The notes under the pieces: model-generated | Databases searched by the model: none | What the model was told of the DNA's origin: nothing | The model's input: only the letters and a program-made list of their open reading frames with translations | Translations under genes and position numbers: made by a program | NCBI GenBank assembly: GCA_018340805.1 | Contig: JACMZG010001908.1 | Span: 39,917,089 to 39,981,088, forward strand | Reading direction: 5' to 3' | Source of the DNA: Microvelia longipes | Lineage: Eukaryota; Arthropoda; Insecta; Hemiptera; Veliidae | DNA length: 64,000 nt | In this document: piece after piece, positions 11,561 to 24,240 of the stretch | Numbering within the stretch: position 1 is the first letter of the stretch | How the letters are laid out: every line of letters begins with the position of its first letter

Positions 11561-12922
11561 TGTCATACTTTAGTTACTACTAATTCTATTCTAATACTAT
11601 TAACATACTATTTTAATTAGATATACATTTAACATACTATTATTCTAGTTATACTATTCTAATAAGTAACACGCAAAATTAATAAAGAGAACACAGCCTC
11701 AACGAGTTAGAAGATATTATAGATAGAGGTACTAAATACTAAATAGCTGGGAAAATCAAAATATATTTTATTTCTATCGATACTATGGAAACTAAGTTCT
11801 CAATTAAAAACTTGATTAAAATTTTATAAAATATATTTTTTTTATCAAACGATAATTAAGAAATAATCCTTTACATAGATGAAAAGGTCTAAAAGAGCTA
11901 ACAATTACCAAGCCCATGTCTTAAGCCTATAAGTCTTCGACAAAAAGGGTTGTTTTTAATCGAAAAAATCGAATCAGTTAAGATCTTTAAGGTAAGAAAC
12001 AATAAGGGGGAAAGAAAAAAGAGGAATCTATCTCAACAGAAAAGAAAGCAGAAATCATTAAGTAGAAAGGGAAAGGCATGGTCACGATTGAAGGGTAGGT
12101 ACTCAAGAAGGGCTAAAATGGGAATACCACTAATGAAATAGTCTCCTGAGTATTAATCAGAGACCTTAGACGCAACTAGGGAAGTATATAGAGTACTTAC
12201 ACCTGGACAACTTCGCCCCCCCTAAACGACCAATATCTCCCAAGAGAGTAAATTTAAAAAAGGGGGACTTAAAAAAGTGCTTGAATAAATACACTGTCCT
12301 TCTTTCTAATGCAGTACTGAATAGAACATGAAAATCTTATTTTTAAAAAAAGTTTAAATGTGCTATTTTCAAAACAATTTCATGATACCCAAAAGACATA
12401 ATAAAAGATAACAACTTGAAAAAAAAGTTAAATTGGAGTAATAATCTTAAAAGCGACTCAATTTACTCCTTAATAGAATATTAAGGTTTTTATAAAAATA
12501 AATAAAATGCTAAGACCTTTTACAAATTTTTAAGCAAGTCATTTCAAAAGATGATAACCATTAAAATAATCAAAAGAAAAGAGAAAAGTTATTCAATATT
12601 ATTTTTAGTACTTATTCTCTTCTTAAGTATTCCCAGATTATGCATCACAAGGCATCGATTTTTAAATGACATACATGAAATATGTTATTTACTGACTAGG
12701 GAAGTAGTATACATATTTTTGATAAAAACACCTGTGGATGGCTGGAGCTGAGAAATTTGAAATTAGAGATACAACTGTATCACCAATTTATTTTTAGCGA
12801 ATTTTCATAATGAAAATGACGCTTATGAGGTTGTTCGGATGACGGAAGTTGAGGGTGGGAGTGAGTGGAATCGGTTCCTATTGGCTTCCTGATAACAAAA
12901 ATATATGTCCGAAAAAAGTTTA

Positions 12923-13340
<418 letters not shown>

Positions 13341-13425
13341 ATAATCTTGTATATATGTATACGTCTAGGTCAAAGACTCGTACGATATCTGTAGGGTTCA
13401 GTAGTGTTAGAGGGTGGGGATATAG

Positions 13426-13626
13426 TATAAAAGAAAGACCTCTACCTCTTGCTCCATCCTGGTAAGCCTACTGTCCCAGAGAGACAGGGCAAAAATGGCT
13501 TCCACTGAACCACGCCGAGCTAAGCAGACCCGTAAAGAGGAAGAACATCGAAGTAGTCTTTATATGGTCGAAGTTATTCTAAAACGAATGCGACCAGTTT
13601 CAGCTCAATCGGACAATCCTAAGTGA
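13426..13626 (+). other. TATA-like box followed by a 43-codon ORF
   Basis: TATAAAAG at 13426-13433 is followed about 60 bp later by an ATG at 13495 opening MASTEPRRAKQTRKEEEHRS and ending at TGA 13624-13626. The first 25 codons are GC-richer and strongly charged, unlike the surroundings. The last third runs into the R4 repeat fragment (CAGTTTCAGCTCAATCGG). It could be the 5' end of a decayed element or retrocopy. I recognise no family. Confidence 0.2.
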
Positions 13627-13875
13627 CGCAAACGGTATTTTTATTTTGAATAATCATGAATATATTTTTTTCAATCTTAAGATTTTACGCAAATAAACAA
13701 TTTGTTTACAAAACAAAATTTGACATTTTTCTTTAAATTCTATAAACAATCATAAACGTAAGTTAGAGTTTATACCCTTTTGTATAGTGGACGATAACTA
13801 AAGCTGATGAAACTATAATCTTTTCATACCCTTTATACAAGGTTACTTTAACAGTTGCAACGTGTGGATTTTTTC

Positions 13876-14058
13876 CTCACAAAATCAAATTTGTGAGAAA
13901 GCCTCTCAGCCCCGCGAAGCGGGCCTGTGAAACGAAGCTGTGAAAATTCGCTAAATACGTGGCAAAATGCCATGTAACAAGAAACGATAGTGAAACCATA
14001 CATTAATACAAAACAACAACAATGTGGCCGCGTAGCGGCTACGGGCCGAAGGCCCGTA
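13876..14058. repeat. Cluster of GC-rich mini-hairpins
   Basis: Four compact palindromes: CTCACAAA/TTTGTGAG (13876-13897), CCCGC-GAA-GCGGG (13911-13923), GCCGC-GTA-GCGGC (14027-14039) and TACGGGCC-GAA-GGCCCGTA (14040-14058). They are the most GC-rich bases for kilobases around and lie in otherwise AT-rich sequence. Confidence 0.7.
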
Positions 14059-15395
14059 TTTTATAATTTGTACTTATTTTCCTATGACTCTTCAAATAGT
14101 TTCAGGTTAAGTTTAAAAATTTTGGTTTATATTAGGCACACATTGAGCCAAACACTGTTGACAGACTACTGTCTCCGTGTAAAAAGATTTCATTTTCTTG
14201 TTTTTGGTAATTTTTTTTCTCATGCGAAAAATTTTACCTGAACAATGTATAACAATGTATGTATTATAAAGCTTTTACAGGAAAAACTAACGTCTGGATC
14301 TAGTGCCTAATTTTTAAGTAATGTCTTAATTTTAAAAATATGGCCCGTATTCGGTTTCACTAAGCACAAGCCTGCACTGAGTTGTTAAGACCTTAGAATG
14401 AACCTTAACAACTTTAAGTCTACAGAGAATAAGCAAACAAAACTTTTGTTCGGCAGTGGAATAGTACTGTGATGTAAACTCAACGAGTAAAAAGCATTGA
14501 AGTAAGTACTACACATTTTACTATCATTAAAGCGTCAATAAACAAAGAAAACGTTTACTAAAGAGGCTATTTATGACTTATATAAGGTCCTGATGATAAA
14601 TACCTTTCTCAATCCATTATAACTCATAAACTTAAAACGAAATGCGAATAAATTAAACCAAATTTATGACCCATTATATACAAAGATACATCACAATATT
14701 GATAAATCATACATATATCTAAAAACCTAAACATTATTCCACAAAAACTTTTATTTTTACTTTCAAATCATGGAACAAGTCCTAAGCTTAGAGTAACAGT
14801 AAAAACTGATGTTTTAATATTATCCAGCAACGCCATCTGGTGTAATATTAAAAACATTATCCTCCTACTAAAAGATGCTACCATATAAAAAATCTAGAAA
14901 GACATTACTTGAAAACTTATGAATACCAAATCACGATGAAGGGTATATTTTTTATATAGCTCGTTTTTCTTAGGGGCAAGAAAAAACATAAAGTTAAAAG
15001 GGCAGCATTTATTGCCCATTAGTTATAGTATCTCAGGGCAGGAGGTGGATCGATTTTGAATATTGTAAAAAATCAAAACTTATAAAAGAATTTTTATAAG
15101 TTTGTCTAATAAAAGACATACAGGTCAAATATGAGTAGACACTATAGACAGAAAACGAGTGTAAGGTATTTAGGACCAGATAGTTTAAATTACAATCAAA
15201 CAAGAGTAGAAACTGAAAATAGACAATTTACAGCTTTCAAAACAGAAAAGTAATATATTTACCAAGAAAAATAATACAAAGTTACTATTTAAAGGTGTTC
15301 CAGGAGAAAATATTTTTTTTAATTCAATATACTGACTCCTTCAAACCAATTTAGCAATAAATTCAAAGTTGACATATATTGTTTATCGGTTCTAT

Positions 15396-15473
15396 AAACA
15401 TTGCTTTGCTTTTATAGGAACAAAAGCAAAGCAATGTTTGAAATGGCCGAATAATTGAAATTTTATTCGGCCA
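15396..15473. other. Two adjacent perfect hairpins
   Basis: The first has an 18-bp perfect stem (AAACATTGCTTTGCTTTT at 15396-15413 with 15422-15439) and an 8-nt loop. The second, four bases later, has an 11-bp perfect stem (TGGCCGAATAA at 15444-15454 with 15463-15473) and an 8-nt loop. There is no downstream T-run typical of a Pol III terminator. Function unknown. Confidence 0.7.
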
Positions 15474-16734
15474 GCAACATTTTAATGTAAAAATACTATA
15501 GATTTATGCGAATGAGTTAGTTAACTTCATTAAAAGAGTACGGACAGTATATGCAGATTTTTTTTCATTTCAAAGTGAGAATTAAATTATCACTACAAGC
15601 ATTCTATAATAAAATACACAAACAAAATCTGTATTAGAAAGAGGGTTATATTTTTATTTTTTTCTGGCTTATTTTATTCAGGTATTTTCCAATAAAAAGT
15701 TTTCCCTTTCGGAGTTATAAATGCCACAAGAGAGATAAAGAGAGAGAATTTAAACAAACTATACAAGAGGGTATAAAATACGAAAAAAAATCTCAGATCG
15801 TATTAAAAAATATTGAAAGTAAACAATCTGCGGACTGAATAAAAATATTTTCATCAAGAGGCTAAAAAAGGATTATATTTATAAAAAATATCCAAAAAAT
15901 AGAGGGAAAAGGCGGGGAAGAAACGTGACAAAATTTTTCATTAAATTTTACTCACCTCTAGGCGATGGATTTACTTACCCCAATTTCTTTTTAAAGACGC
16001 CCCAAAAAATAGAGAGGGGCATCTTTTAGATGATTATTGATCTCGAAGGTTAAAATTTGCAAAAGGGTTAAATGTGGAGCCTCAGAGTATTTAAGTATTA
16101 ATTTTTTTAACCCCATTTCAGCATTTTCATTTCAAGGGGAGAAAATTCGGAATTGCTTGCAGGAAGAAAATTTCATAAAAGTATTAGATTGTTCATAATT
16201 TATAAATCATACCGTAGTGAGTTAAGCGCTAGTATCGCATTCTACCTTTCTTGAAAATTTGTATTTTTCCTGTTAAATAATAAAGCAAAGGTAAAAGGGA
16301 AATGAATGAAAGGAATGATGAAAAGTTTTTCTTTTAAAAGACTTATTAATATTTGATTATTAAACTGTAATCACTTTTAACCATTCTTAAGGTTTAAACC
16401 CATTTTCTAAAGAATTGGCTTAGATCAGTAAAATTAAGAAAGAAGAATCGATAAGTTGACATAAATTTTAAATTACAAGCCAAAGGAATTATAAGGGTTG
16501 AATTAAAACAGAAAAACAGTGATTGTTAAAGTAGGAAGCAAATTTTTGTGACGTAAGACTAAAATATTGTTGAAAGAATAATTGGTTAAAGCCAACTACT
16601 TATCAAATTAATCTTGATTTTAATTAACTACTTGATTTTAATTTAAATAACTATATAATTAGTTCTTCTTCTCTAAGGACTCAACTATTGTACCTGGACA
16701 TAAAAGTGTACATACATTTACACATCCAAATATT

Positions 16735-16795
16735 CTGGTGCGGGGGTCCGTATGCCGGGCGAATTTCCTTTAAAATCTGTATGCCTTACGTCCAT
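16735..16795. other. Short GC-rich unassigned patch
   Basis: GGTGCGGGGGTCCGTATGCC and GGGCGAATTTCC stand out from the AT-rich surroundings, and GTATGCC occurs twice (in TCCGTATGCCGGG and CTGTATGCCTTACG). Probably a remnant of a mobile element; nothing identified. Confidence 0.25.
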
Positions 16796-16999
16796 TAAAA
16801 TACATTTTCCTTTATACTTTATAACTTGAGCAGTAGCATTATTACTCGTTACTCAATTGTGTCCAGATTTTACAAATAAAATGCGCTGATTATCTCATCG
16901 GTTTTACAAAATTGTGCAAACCAATATTAGGACTAAATTAAATCACAGTTAATTAATGCTTATCAATGGAAGGTTTTAATAAAATTGCGCATTTACAAC

Positions 17000-17110
17000 T
17001 ACTCGCATTATTCATTTACTTAACAAAATTAAATCGGTGCTCCTAGGAGTTGAACCATCAACCTCCAGAATACAAATCTATCAGTAACCAGTTGTGAAAA
17101 GAAGTCTACC
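17000..17110 (-). mobile_element. tRNA-derived SINE remnant
   Basis: On the minus strand, GGTTCAACTCC at about 17045-17057 is a perfect RNA polymerase III B box, followed by GGAGCACC. The 5' half (A box, D arm) is not recognisable, so it is not a functional tRNA gene. The orientation matches the next SINE at 17200-17360, suggesting the same family. Confidence 0.45.
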
Positions 17111-17199
17111 TTATCTATACAAGCTGCACTAGATTACAAACTATTGATACAGCACAAAAATTCCCTCATATATCTTTAGTTTTTCAATTTTTTTTTGTT

Positions 17200-17365
17200 A
17201 TCTTTGAGTGGTTGTATCGACTCTAAACTAATTTTATTTAATTCTCATCCCAAAAACATAAATGAACAACAATTTATTTGAACAATAATTTTATATAAAC
17301 TGAGAGCGCTACCTGGGATGCGAACCCCAGACTTCAGTGTAACGCTTTAATGACCTCGTCCACGA
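17200..17365 (-). mobile_element. tRNA-derived SINE family S1
   Basis: On the minus strand, GTGGACGAGGTCATTAAAGCG resembles a degraded A-box region (related to TGGCCGTGATCGTATAGGC in the 25.3-kb copy). It is followed by the B box GGGGTTCGCATCCC and a body starting GCTCTCAGTTTATAT. The head and the start of the body match copies at 25313 and 46622. Confidence 0.5.
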
Positions 17366-17689
17366 AGAAGGTACTTAAGGAAACTTCCTTAGAACTTAAT
17401 AAAAATCTTAACAGCATCTTTCCTGCTCTGGTACTTCACAAGCAATACTATTCTTAACAAATTTAATCAATAAATAAAATACAACATTAATTTTTATATT
17501 TTCATTTCTACAAAAAAAGTTAAACTTTTATTTAGGTTATATAGGTTAAAGTGGTTTATATAAAATTATATTATATGAATTGTGGTTTCTGTGGTTATAT
17601 AGATTAGATGAGATATCATTTCCCCTCCCTATATGAAATATCATTTTTAAGGTTGTTATTTAGAAGGCAGGGTTTTGTTTTTGTGGCTG

Positions 17690-17825
17690 AATGTACGGGC
17701 TCACCGATGCCCCACGAAAGCCCTACAGCATGAAGGTTTTAATGCCCCTCTCTAACATTTTCCCCAGGTATTATCGATCTACCTTTTCTCTTCTATTCAC
17801 ATCACCTGGCTCCTTTCACGTTTAT
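17690..17825. other. GC-richer unassigned segment
   Basis: Contains GGGCTCACCGATGCCCCACG, AAGCCCTACAGC and TTTTCCCCAGG. The composition differs from the flanks and suggests a repeat remnant or conserved element. No long open frame or RNA signature was found. Confidence 0.2.
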
Positions 17826-18567
17826 GTGTCTATTTTTGTACTCGGTTATCACCTATGGTAAAATAAGAATGGAATGATTAGACATTTTTATCCATCACAA
17901 TAGTAGTGAAACTAAAAGATTTGAGTTAAAAAATCATAGATAATAAAGTCAATTGGACTAAAGGTAAATATACTTGAATTACCATATTTCAATATGATTG
18001 ATGTGATTGCCTCTTTATTGTACACCTCTTAAGATATTCGCGATTCAAAATCCGTAGCAGCGCCACCGTCGCTGATAAGAAATTGATAACGATAAAGTGA
18101 TCGTTGTTAAAGTTCTTATGGGTTTTTTTTGGTTTTTATACCGTATTATTCAAATTCTCTTTGAATTATTTCCGACAGAATTATTTAAATTCTCTTTTTA
18201 GTTTTTACAGTCTATGATATACAAATTATAACTGTATTTCTTCACTAAAATAAAATAGATTTCAGGCAACAAACCTTCGTTTTCTTAATAACAATTCTCA
18301 TAAACTATAAAAGGAATATTTACGTCAAGATAGAAATGTTAAAACTCAACTTATTAAACTGTTAGTCAAATATGTAAGGTTCTTAACACGACGTGTTAAT
18401 TAGATGTGTCAACTTGTTGCCTACAAGACAAGTATTTGACAAATCTTTTAGTAAGTCTGTTTGATCTTCAAACCGTTTAAAAAGAACTTATGTTATGAGA
18501 TTAGTTAATTAAAAGAGGATAAGCAAAAAACCTCAGCACTGCGTCTAGAAATCTTAGTACGACGTTT

Positions 18568-18924
18568 AATTAGTTATAGAGATGTATTACTAGAGGGGCA
18601 AGGCTTATCTCAATACATCGAGGGACCTGAAAAATTAGCTCTCACGGGCTCTGTGTAACCTGATTAAAACCTCCTCCAAGAGTAAATAAAGGTTATAATA
18701 AATCAATTGTTTTCGGCTACTCGCACATTTTATGTGTTTTTCTATGTATTTTAAACGTTCTACTCATAATTTACTGTAATTTTCTATTGTTTATTTGCTT
18801 ATATTCATAGCTTTGAAGGTGGTCAGGTTATTTTTTCGATGTTTTAAAAATTCATTAATCAAATTAGATTTTTAAAATTCAACAAATAGGGTTCCTCTAG
18901 TAATATATCTCTATGAAATTAGTT
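18568..18924 (+). mobile_element. hAT-like MITE M1 with 8-bp target-site duplication
   Basis: Terminal inverted repeats: ATAGAGATGTATTACTAGAG at 18576-18595 pairs with 18895-18914, with one mismatch over 21 bp. The direct repeat AATTAGTT lies immediately before the left end (18568-18575) and two bases after the right repeat (18917-18924). An 8-bp target-site duplication is characteristic of hAT superfamily insertions. The element is about 340 bp and non-coding. A reverse-oriented copy is at 61886-62210 and a single terminus at 47494-47520. Confidence 0.65.
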
Positions 18925-19386
18925 ATCCATAGAACTCAAGGATTTTTAATAAAGAAGATAACACGATAAAAAAAAACTTTACTGACACCATGAAGGCATT
19001 ATGAGACAGAGGAATAGAAGCTAACCTAACAAGGTTATGGCTAAAGACGCAAAACGCAGGTTTTGTCAGAAGAATAAGAAGAGATCAACGTATCGTAACG
19101 ATTCATGGCAAATAAAACATTTACACTGCCAACCCGTATTATTTTCAATAAAAATATTAAGAACCATAATCAACAAGTGGTTATAGTTAAAAAAAGTTTA
19201 AAAATGTTAATCAAGGATCAATAATCTCTGACAAATCGACCCTGTTAAGGATAAAAAGGGAAGTATTTCCTGTTATATCTAAAATCTATTATTTTATACA
19301 TTATTTATATCTTCTTATCTATATCATATCTAAATATTTTCTTTATCTTTAATCTAACTAGAGAGAGATGGAGCTCTCGCACTAGC

Positions 19387-19545
19387 TCTATCCAAGAGCT
19401 ACTGAGAGCTCTCATCATCAAATTATATAAATAAATTAATATTTTAAAATAGATTTTAAAAATATACATCTATAATTTATACATTGTATATTATAAAAAA
19501 TATTGTATGTGATGAAAATAAATAAATGTATTATTATTATAATTC
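19387..19545 (+). repeat. Dispersed repeat R3, copy 2
   Basis: Second copy of the repeat at 7930-8080. It shares AGAGCTACTGAGAGCTCTCATC, AGATTTTAAAAATATA and ATTGTATGTGATG-AAATA. It is preceded by extra AGCTC-rich sequence (GGAGCTCTCGCACTAGCTC) missing from copy 1. Confidence 0.65.
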
Positions 19546-19694
19546 ATTACAAAAAAAATGTCAAAAACAAACTATACATGCTTGGTACGAACTGCGCATG
19601 CTTGCATTAATTGCTCAAATCTTAAATTTAGAGGCAAATTTTCCTTCCGACGAATGGTTTCCTACTTTAAGTTATAAACAAATAGTGAAAATTA

Positions 19695-19785
19695 TACTTT
19701 TGAGTATACTAAAAATATGGTGAGTATACTTTTAAGTATACTACAAGTATAGTGAGTATACTTTTAAGTATACTAAAAGAGTACA
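19695..19785. repeat. Tandem palindromic AGTATACTT repeat
   Basis: About 2.5 copies of a roughly 36-bp unit whose core AGTATACTTTTAAGTATACT is itself nearly palindromic. Confidence 0.7.
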
Positions 19786-20506
19786 GAGTATTGCTACTCA
19801 GTTACAAATATTGGAAACGTTTTTAACAATATCCTCACTTTTCCCAAGAGATTTTAAGGAAACAGAGAAAGTGTTAAAGAAAGAAAAGTAACAAGTTTTT
19901 CGGTTGAAACCTTTAAATGTCGATACGATTTTGTCTCAGTATTAAAGAATTTTATAACATAAAAAAAGCTTTCAAAGTAAAAAAAAACTCCTTTTTAAAA
20001 AACTTTTTTTTTTTCAAAAAGTTTTACAAGTCTGGGTTTTCTCTGTACAGTTTTACTCAACTCAGAAAAGTCTAGATTTTCTCTTTTCCCTGCACACTTG
20101 TGGAAAAACACATAGATCTTTTAACTGCTTTTGAATGTCGGGAAATGCATCATTGTAGAAAAAACTTGAAACCATTTTCCGTATCTTTTTAAGCCCAAGG
20201 AGGGATTTAAAGTAAGGTTTCATAGCATAACAATATATCATCTTAATCCCTACAAACTTAAAAGTTTATCATAATAATTCAATAAATTTTTAAACAAGGA
20301 GATTCATTTTCTTGAATTATAATATCTATTTTATTCATTTTTTTAACGAATAAAGATTTACTATAAATAGGTCACCTTACAAGTTTTTGAGAATTTTCAT
20401 CACAAAATGTCGCTTATTTATAAATATATAGAGCCTTCAAAAATTATAAGTTAAAATAAATATATATCATTTGATACTACCGAGTTTTGCAAAACATGAA
20501 TAGTTG

Positions 20507-20557
20507 ACACAATATAATTGTGCGAATATAATTGTCTCTAGCACAATTATATTGTGT
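20507..20557. other. 17-bp perfect-stem hairpin
   Basis: ACACAATATAATTGTGC (20507-20523) is the exact reverse complement of 20541-20557; the loop is 17 nt. It lies in AT-rich intron. Possibly a minimal foldback element. Confidence 0.7.
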
Positions 20558-20779
20558 AAAATAAATATTATAGACAGTGAGAGAAACACTTAATTTATAA
20601 AATATGCAATACAAAAGGAGTTGTCATGAAAGAGGATTGCTAAAACACACAGCACTAACTTAATCTATTAGTACATCTAGCAGCTCTTAATACATCTTAA
20701 AGATAATATTTTATAAATATTTTGACATATCATATATGCATACATAATTTTATAAGAAAATTTAAATAATTATATTACC

Positions 20780-21010
20780 GTTCTATACTTTAATAAATCC
20801 ATATCTAAAACATATATTTAAAATATATACACAAAAAATAAATAAAATATAATATAATAAATAATAAAAGTAAATAATAAAATTATAAATAATATTTATA
20901 TAAATAAAATATATATAAATAAATATAAATATAAAGACACAAATATATAAATACAAAAAAATATATTTAAATAAAATAATAAGAAGACCATAACCAAGAA
21001 TTATTAAATA
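20780..21010. repeat. Low-complexity A/T tract
   Basis: Almost pure A+T (AAATAA/TATAT mixtures) over about 230 bp, which produces the Ile/Tyr/Phe-only open frame on the minus strand. No gene is supported. Confidence 0.8.
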
Positions 21011-21428
21011 AGTCAAATTTATTTAAAAAAAAATAATTTACAGAGTAATACACAATACAATCATACAAAAGGCTCATACAAATGAGTTATCCTTTGGATG
21101 AGTCACAAAACAGGTGTTAAGATATATAATGTAAATACAATCTTTGATAACACTAAATAAAAATAATTAAATAAGGTATAAGTCACAATAATTAGAAACG
21201 TAGAAATGTTTAAAAATACTTTTAATTAAACAGAAAGTTATTTAAAATAAATATAAGGGTAAAGGGCACGTGATGCGTTTGACGCTGGCCTTCCTCAGGC
21301 CTCAAATCTCGCTCTTATATTATTTTAGCTTTTTCGTTTTTCACAAAAAGCAAAATACTGCTTTCATGGTGCTTTTTTAAGCAGAAAAATGCTTTTACAC
21401 TGAATATTACGGAAAAAGCAAACAAAAT

Positions 21429-22088
21429 GATATGTATAAAGAAATGATATTAAAAATGTACTTAAACATATATATTTACATATACATACCTTTGCGTACT
21501 TATACATAAAAATACATTAAGACTAAAAAAAATCATTGAGTCTGATTACATTTAAAAGAAGTGTAAAATGAGTTTTCCAGACGTCTAAAAATATTTCTTG
21601 TAAAAAAAGTGATATTTATTTTAAAAAATAATTGCAAAAAAAGAGAGTCAAAGGAAATAATGAAAATACTGGAATACGTTTTAATAATTTTAAGGTAGGA
21701 GAAAAATACTATTTGAATACTCAGTTAAAATGTTACTTTAATTAAAGAAAACCAGCAGTCACCCATTCACCTACTGACCAGACTCTATCCTGCTTAACAT
21801 AATTTATCCGACAAAAACGAATTATAATCCCACAAATAAACTAATGCTGATTTGTATAAAGAAATGATATTCAAAATGTACTTAAACATATATATTTACA
21901 TATTCATACATTTGCGTACTTATACATAAAAATGTACTTAAACATATATATTTATATATTCATACATTTGCGTACTGATACATAAAAATATAAGACTAAC
22001 AAAATCATTTTGAGTCTGATTACATTTAAAAGAAGTTTAAAATGAGTTTTCCAGACGTCTAACAATATTTCTTGTAAAAAAGTGTTAT
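21429..22088 (+). repeat. Direct duplication of about 190 bp with internal 65-bp duplication
   Basis: The segment at 21429-21618 (TGTATAAAGAAATGATATT to TTTCTTGTAAAAAAAGTG) recurs at about 21849-22088 with few changes. The second copy also duplicates its TGTACTTAAACATATATATT to ACATAAAAAT block, giving a nested repeat. Confidence 0.8.
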
Positions 22089-22115
22089 TTTTTTAAATAT
22101 AATATGTTTATTTAT

Positions 22116-22149
22116 ACAAATTTGTCAAGATGAAACTTGACAAATTTGT
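22116..22149. other. 14-bp perfect-stem hairpin
   Basis: ACAAATTTGTCAAG (22116-22129), loop ATGAAA, CTTGACAAATTTGT (22136-22149). Confidence 0.75.
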
Positions 22150-22542
22150 TTGTCTTCGATGGAAGTTGATTCGACAATTTTTCCACGTTAACGAATATTT
22201 GTTTCTGTCATCAATGACAAAGAAAATTATTATTTTCTATATAGCACAATTTGGACTATTTGTTGATTTTTTGGACTAAATCTTTTCTAAAAGTTTGTAC
22301 ACATCAGTTATTCAGCTTCTAATCATACATCTTATGGTACGATAATAAACTCAATGGATAGCAAACGCATACATACCACACTGACTGAAAACTTAGTAAA
22401 TACCTCTCAGAGGTCTTAAGAACGCTTTGAATAGATAATTCAGGTGATATTACAGCATTGGATTTTTAGTTACAAGTACATTACCTATCTTAGAAGTTAC
22501 AGGAAAAAATGAAAAAAGTTGAAAACAAATAACGAACTCATT

Positions 22543-22647
22543 GCATAAAGACATCAGGATATCGCATAAAGACAGCAGGATATCGCATAAAGACATCAGG
22601 ATATCGCATAAAGACATCAGGATATTGCATAAAGACATCAGGATATC
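22543..22647. repeat. 21-bp minisatellite, 5 copies
   Basis: Exactly five units of GCATAAAGACATCAGGATAT+C with two single-base variants. The unit length divisible by three makes the minus-strand MSLCDIL heptapeptide ORF, which is an artefact. Confidence 0.9.
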
Positions 22648-22858
22648 GAAAGAATACAGTAAACTGAAACCGATGTATCTTACACATTGCTTTTCTAAAC
22701 TAATTTGATAACAAAAAATTATTAGTCTAATTAAATGTTAAGTCTTATCTATACTAAAGCATTATCACTTCACAATTTACCACGTATCCATGTAAACAAT
22801 ATTTTTAATCCAAAATAAGCTCATGTTTCATAGGATACTCGCTAAAAACTGGTATAAA

Positions 22859-23565
22859 TTCTGCGTATTTAAATCGATATCATATATCATTAATTTTTGT
22901 ATATTAAACATGATTGTAACATTTATATTTGTTTTTAATTCCACGTATTTAAATCGATATCAAATATCATTAATTTTTGTATATTATACATGATTGTAAC
23001 ATTTATATTTGTTTTTAATTCCACGTATTTAAATCGATATCAAATATCATTTATTTTTGTATATTATACATGGTTGTAACATTTATATTTGTTTTTAATT
23101 CCACGTATTTAAATTGATATCAAATATTATTTATTTTTGTATATTACACATGGTTGTAACATTTATATTTGTTTTTAATTCCACGTATTTAAATCGATAT
23201 CAAATATCATTAATTTTTGTATATTATACATGATTGTAACATTTATATTTGTTTTTAATTCCACGTATTTAAATCGATATCAAATATCATTAATTTTTGT
23301 TTATTATACATGGTTGTAACATTTATATTTGTTTTTAATTCCACGTATTTAATCGATATCAATATCATTTATTTTGTATTATACATGGTTGTAACATTTA
23401 TATTTGTTTTTAATTCCACGTATTTAAATCGATATCAAATATCATTTATGTTTGTGTATACATGGTTTTAATAATATATTGGTTTAAATTCCACGTATTT
23501 AAATCGATATCAAATATCATTTATTTTTATATATACATGGTTGTAATATTTATATTGGCTTTTCT
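22859..23565. repeat. 80-bp satellite, about 9 copies
   Basis: Units begin CCACGTATTTAAATCGATAT at 22941, 23021, 23101, 23181, 23261 and 23341, with a divergent unit before and shorter units after. The regular 80-bp period breaks from 23341 on, where single bases are missing from A and T runs and the last units diverge. Each unit carries ATCGAT and a TTGTAACATTTATATTTG block. Confidence 0.92.
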
Positions 23566-24240
23566 TGTGATAAACATGAAAAGTTTTTTTTCAAGAATTT
23601 TCTTTCAAATATGATCTTGTACGAAAAGAGTTTTCCTATACAGTTATGAGTGTTTGTAAAAAAGCTTTTCGATAAGTTGCTTCATACAGGGTTACCAATA
23701 TTAAGTTGCCTACATACTTTTTATCTTATAAAGACTTTTCCATATTGTTGCTTCAACTCTATATAACCTCCTTTCTGAAAAGTTACTAATAATAAGAAAT
23801 TGACAACAAGGATGAACGTTTATTAGAATATTTTCTGTCGCTAAATGACATAGGTTCATTGTATTAGTTTTTAAATTAATTTAAAGATAATTAATGCCAC
23901 AATGAGAAAAAAGTGAAAATTTTTAACAACACAAATCCTTTAAGTATAAAAAAAAATAAACTATAGTAATAAGATACATCAAAAGATAATTTTACGATCT
24001 AATGTTTTCCTTAGAGCATACGACGTTTAACATTGCTATCTAGAAGGAAAAGGAAAATAAGTGTATACAAGGTACTAATTAAAGCATAAAGTAAGTACAA
24101 ACTTAAATAGGAAATAAAAGTTAATTCTTAGACTATAAAGTAAGTACAAAGGACTACACTAAATACACTTTATTATTTAAAGTATAAAATATAGGTACAA
24201 AGAAAAATAGTGAATACAAGTTACTACTTAAAAATATAAG

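Noticed and set aside
20783..21016. 77-codon minus-strand hydrophobic ORF resembling a membrane protein
   Set aside because: Only Ile, Tyr, Phe and Leu from a nearly pure A+T tract.
22450..22638. ORF with MSLCDIL heptapeptide repeats
   Set aside because: Direct translation of the 21-bp minisatellite.
22859..23565. CRISPR-like regular repeats
   Set aside because: The 80-bp units are contiguous with no unique spacers, and the context is a eukaryotic intron.
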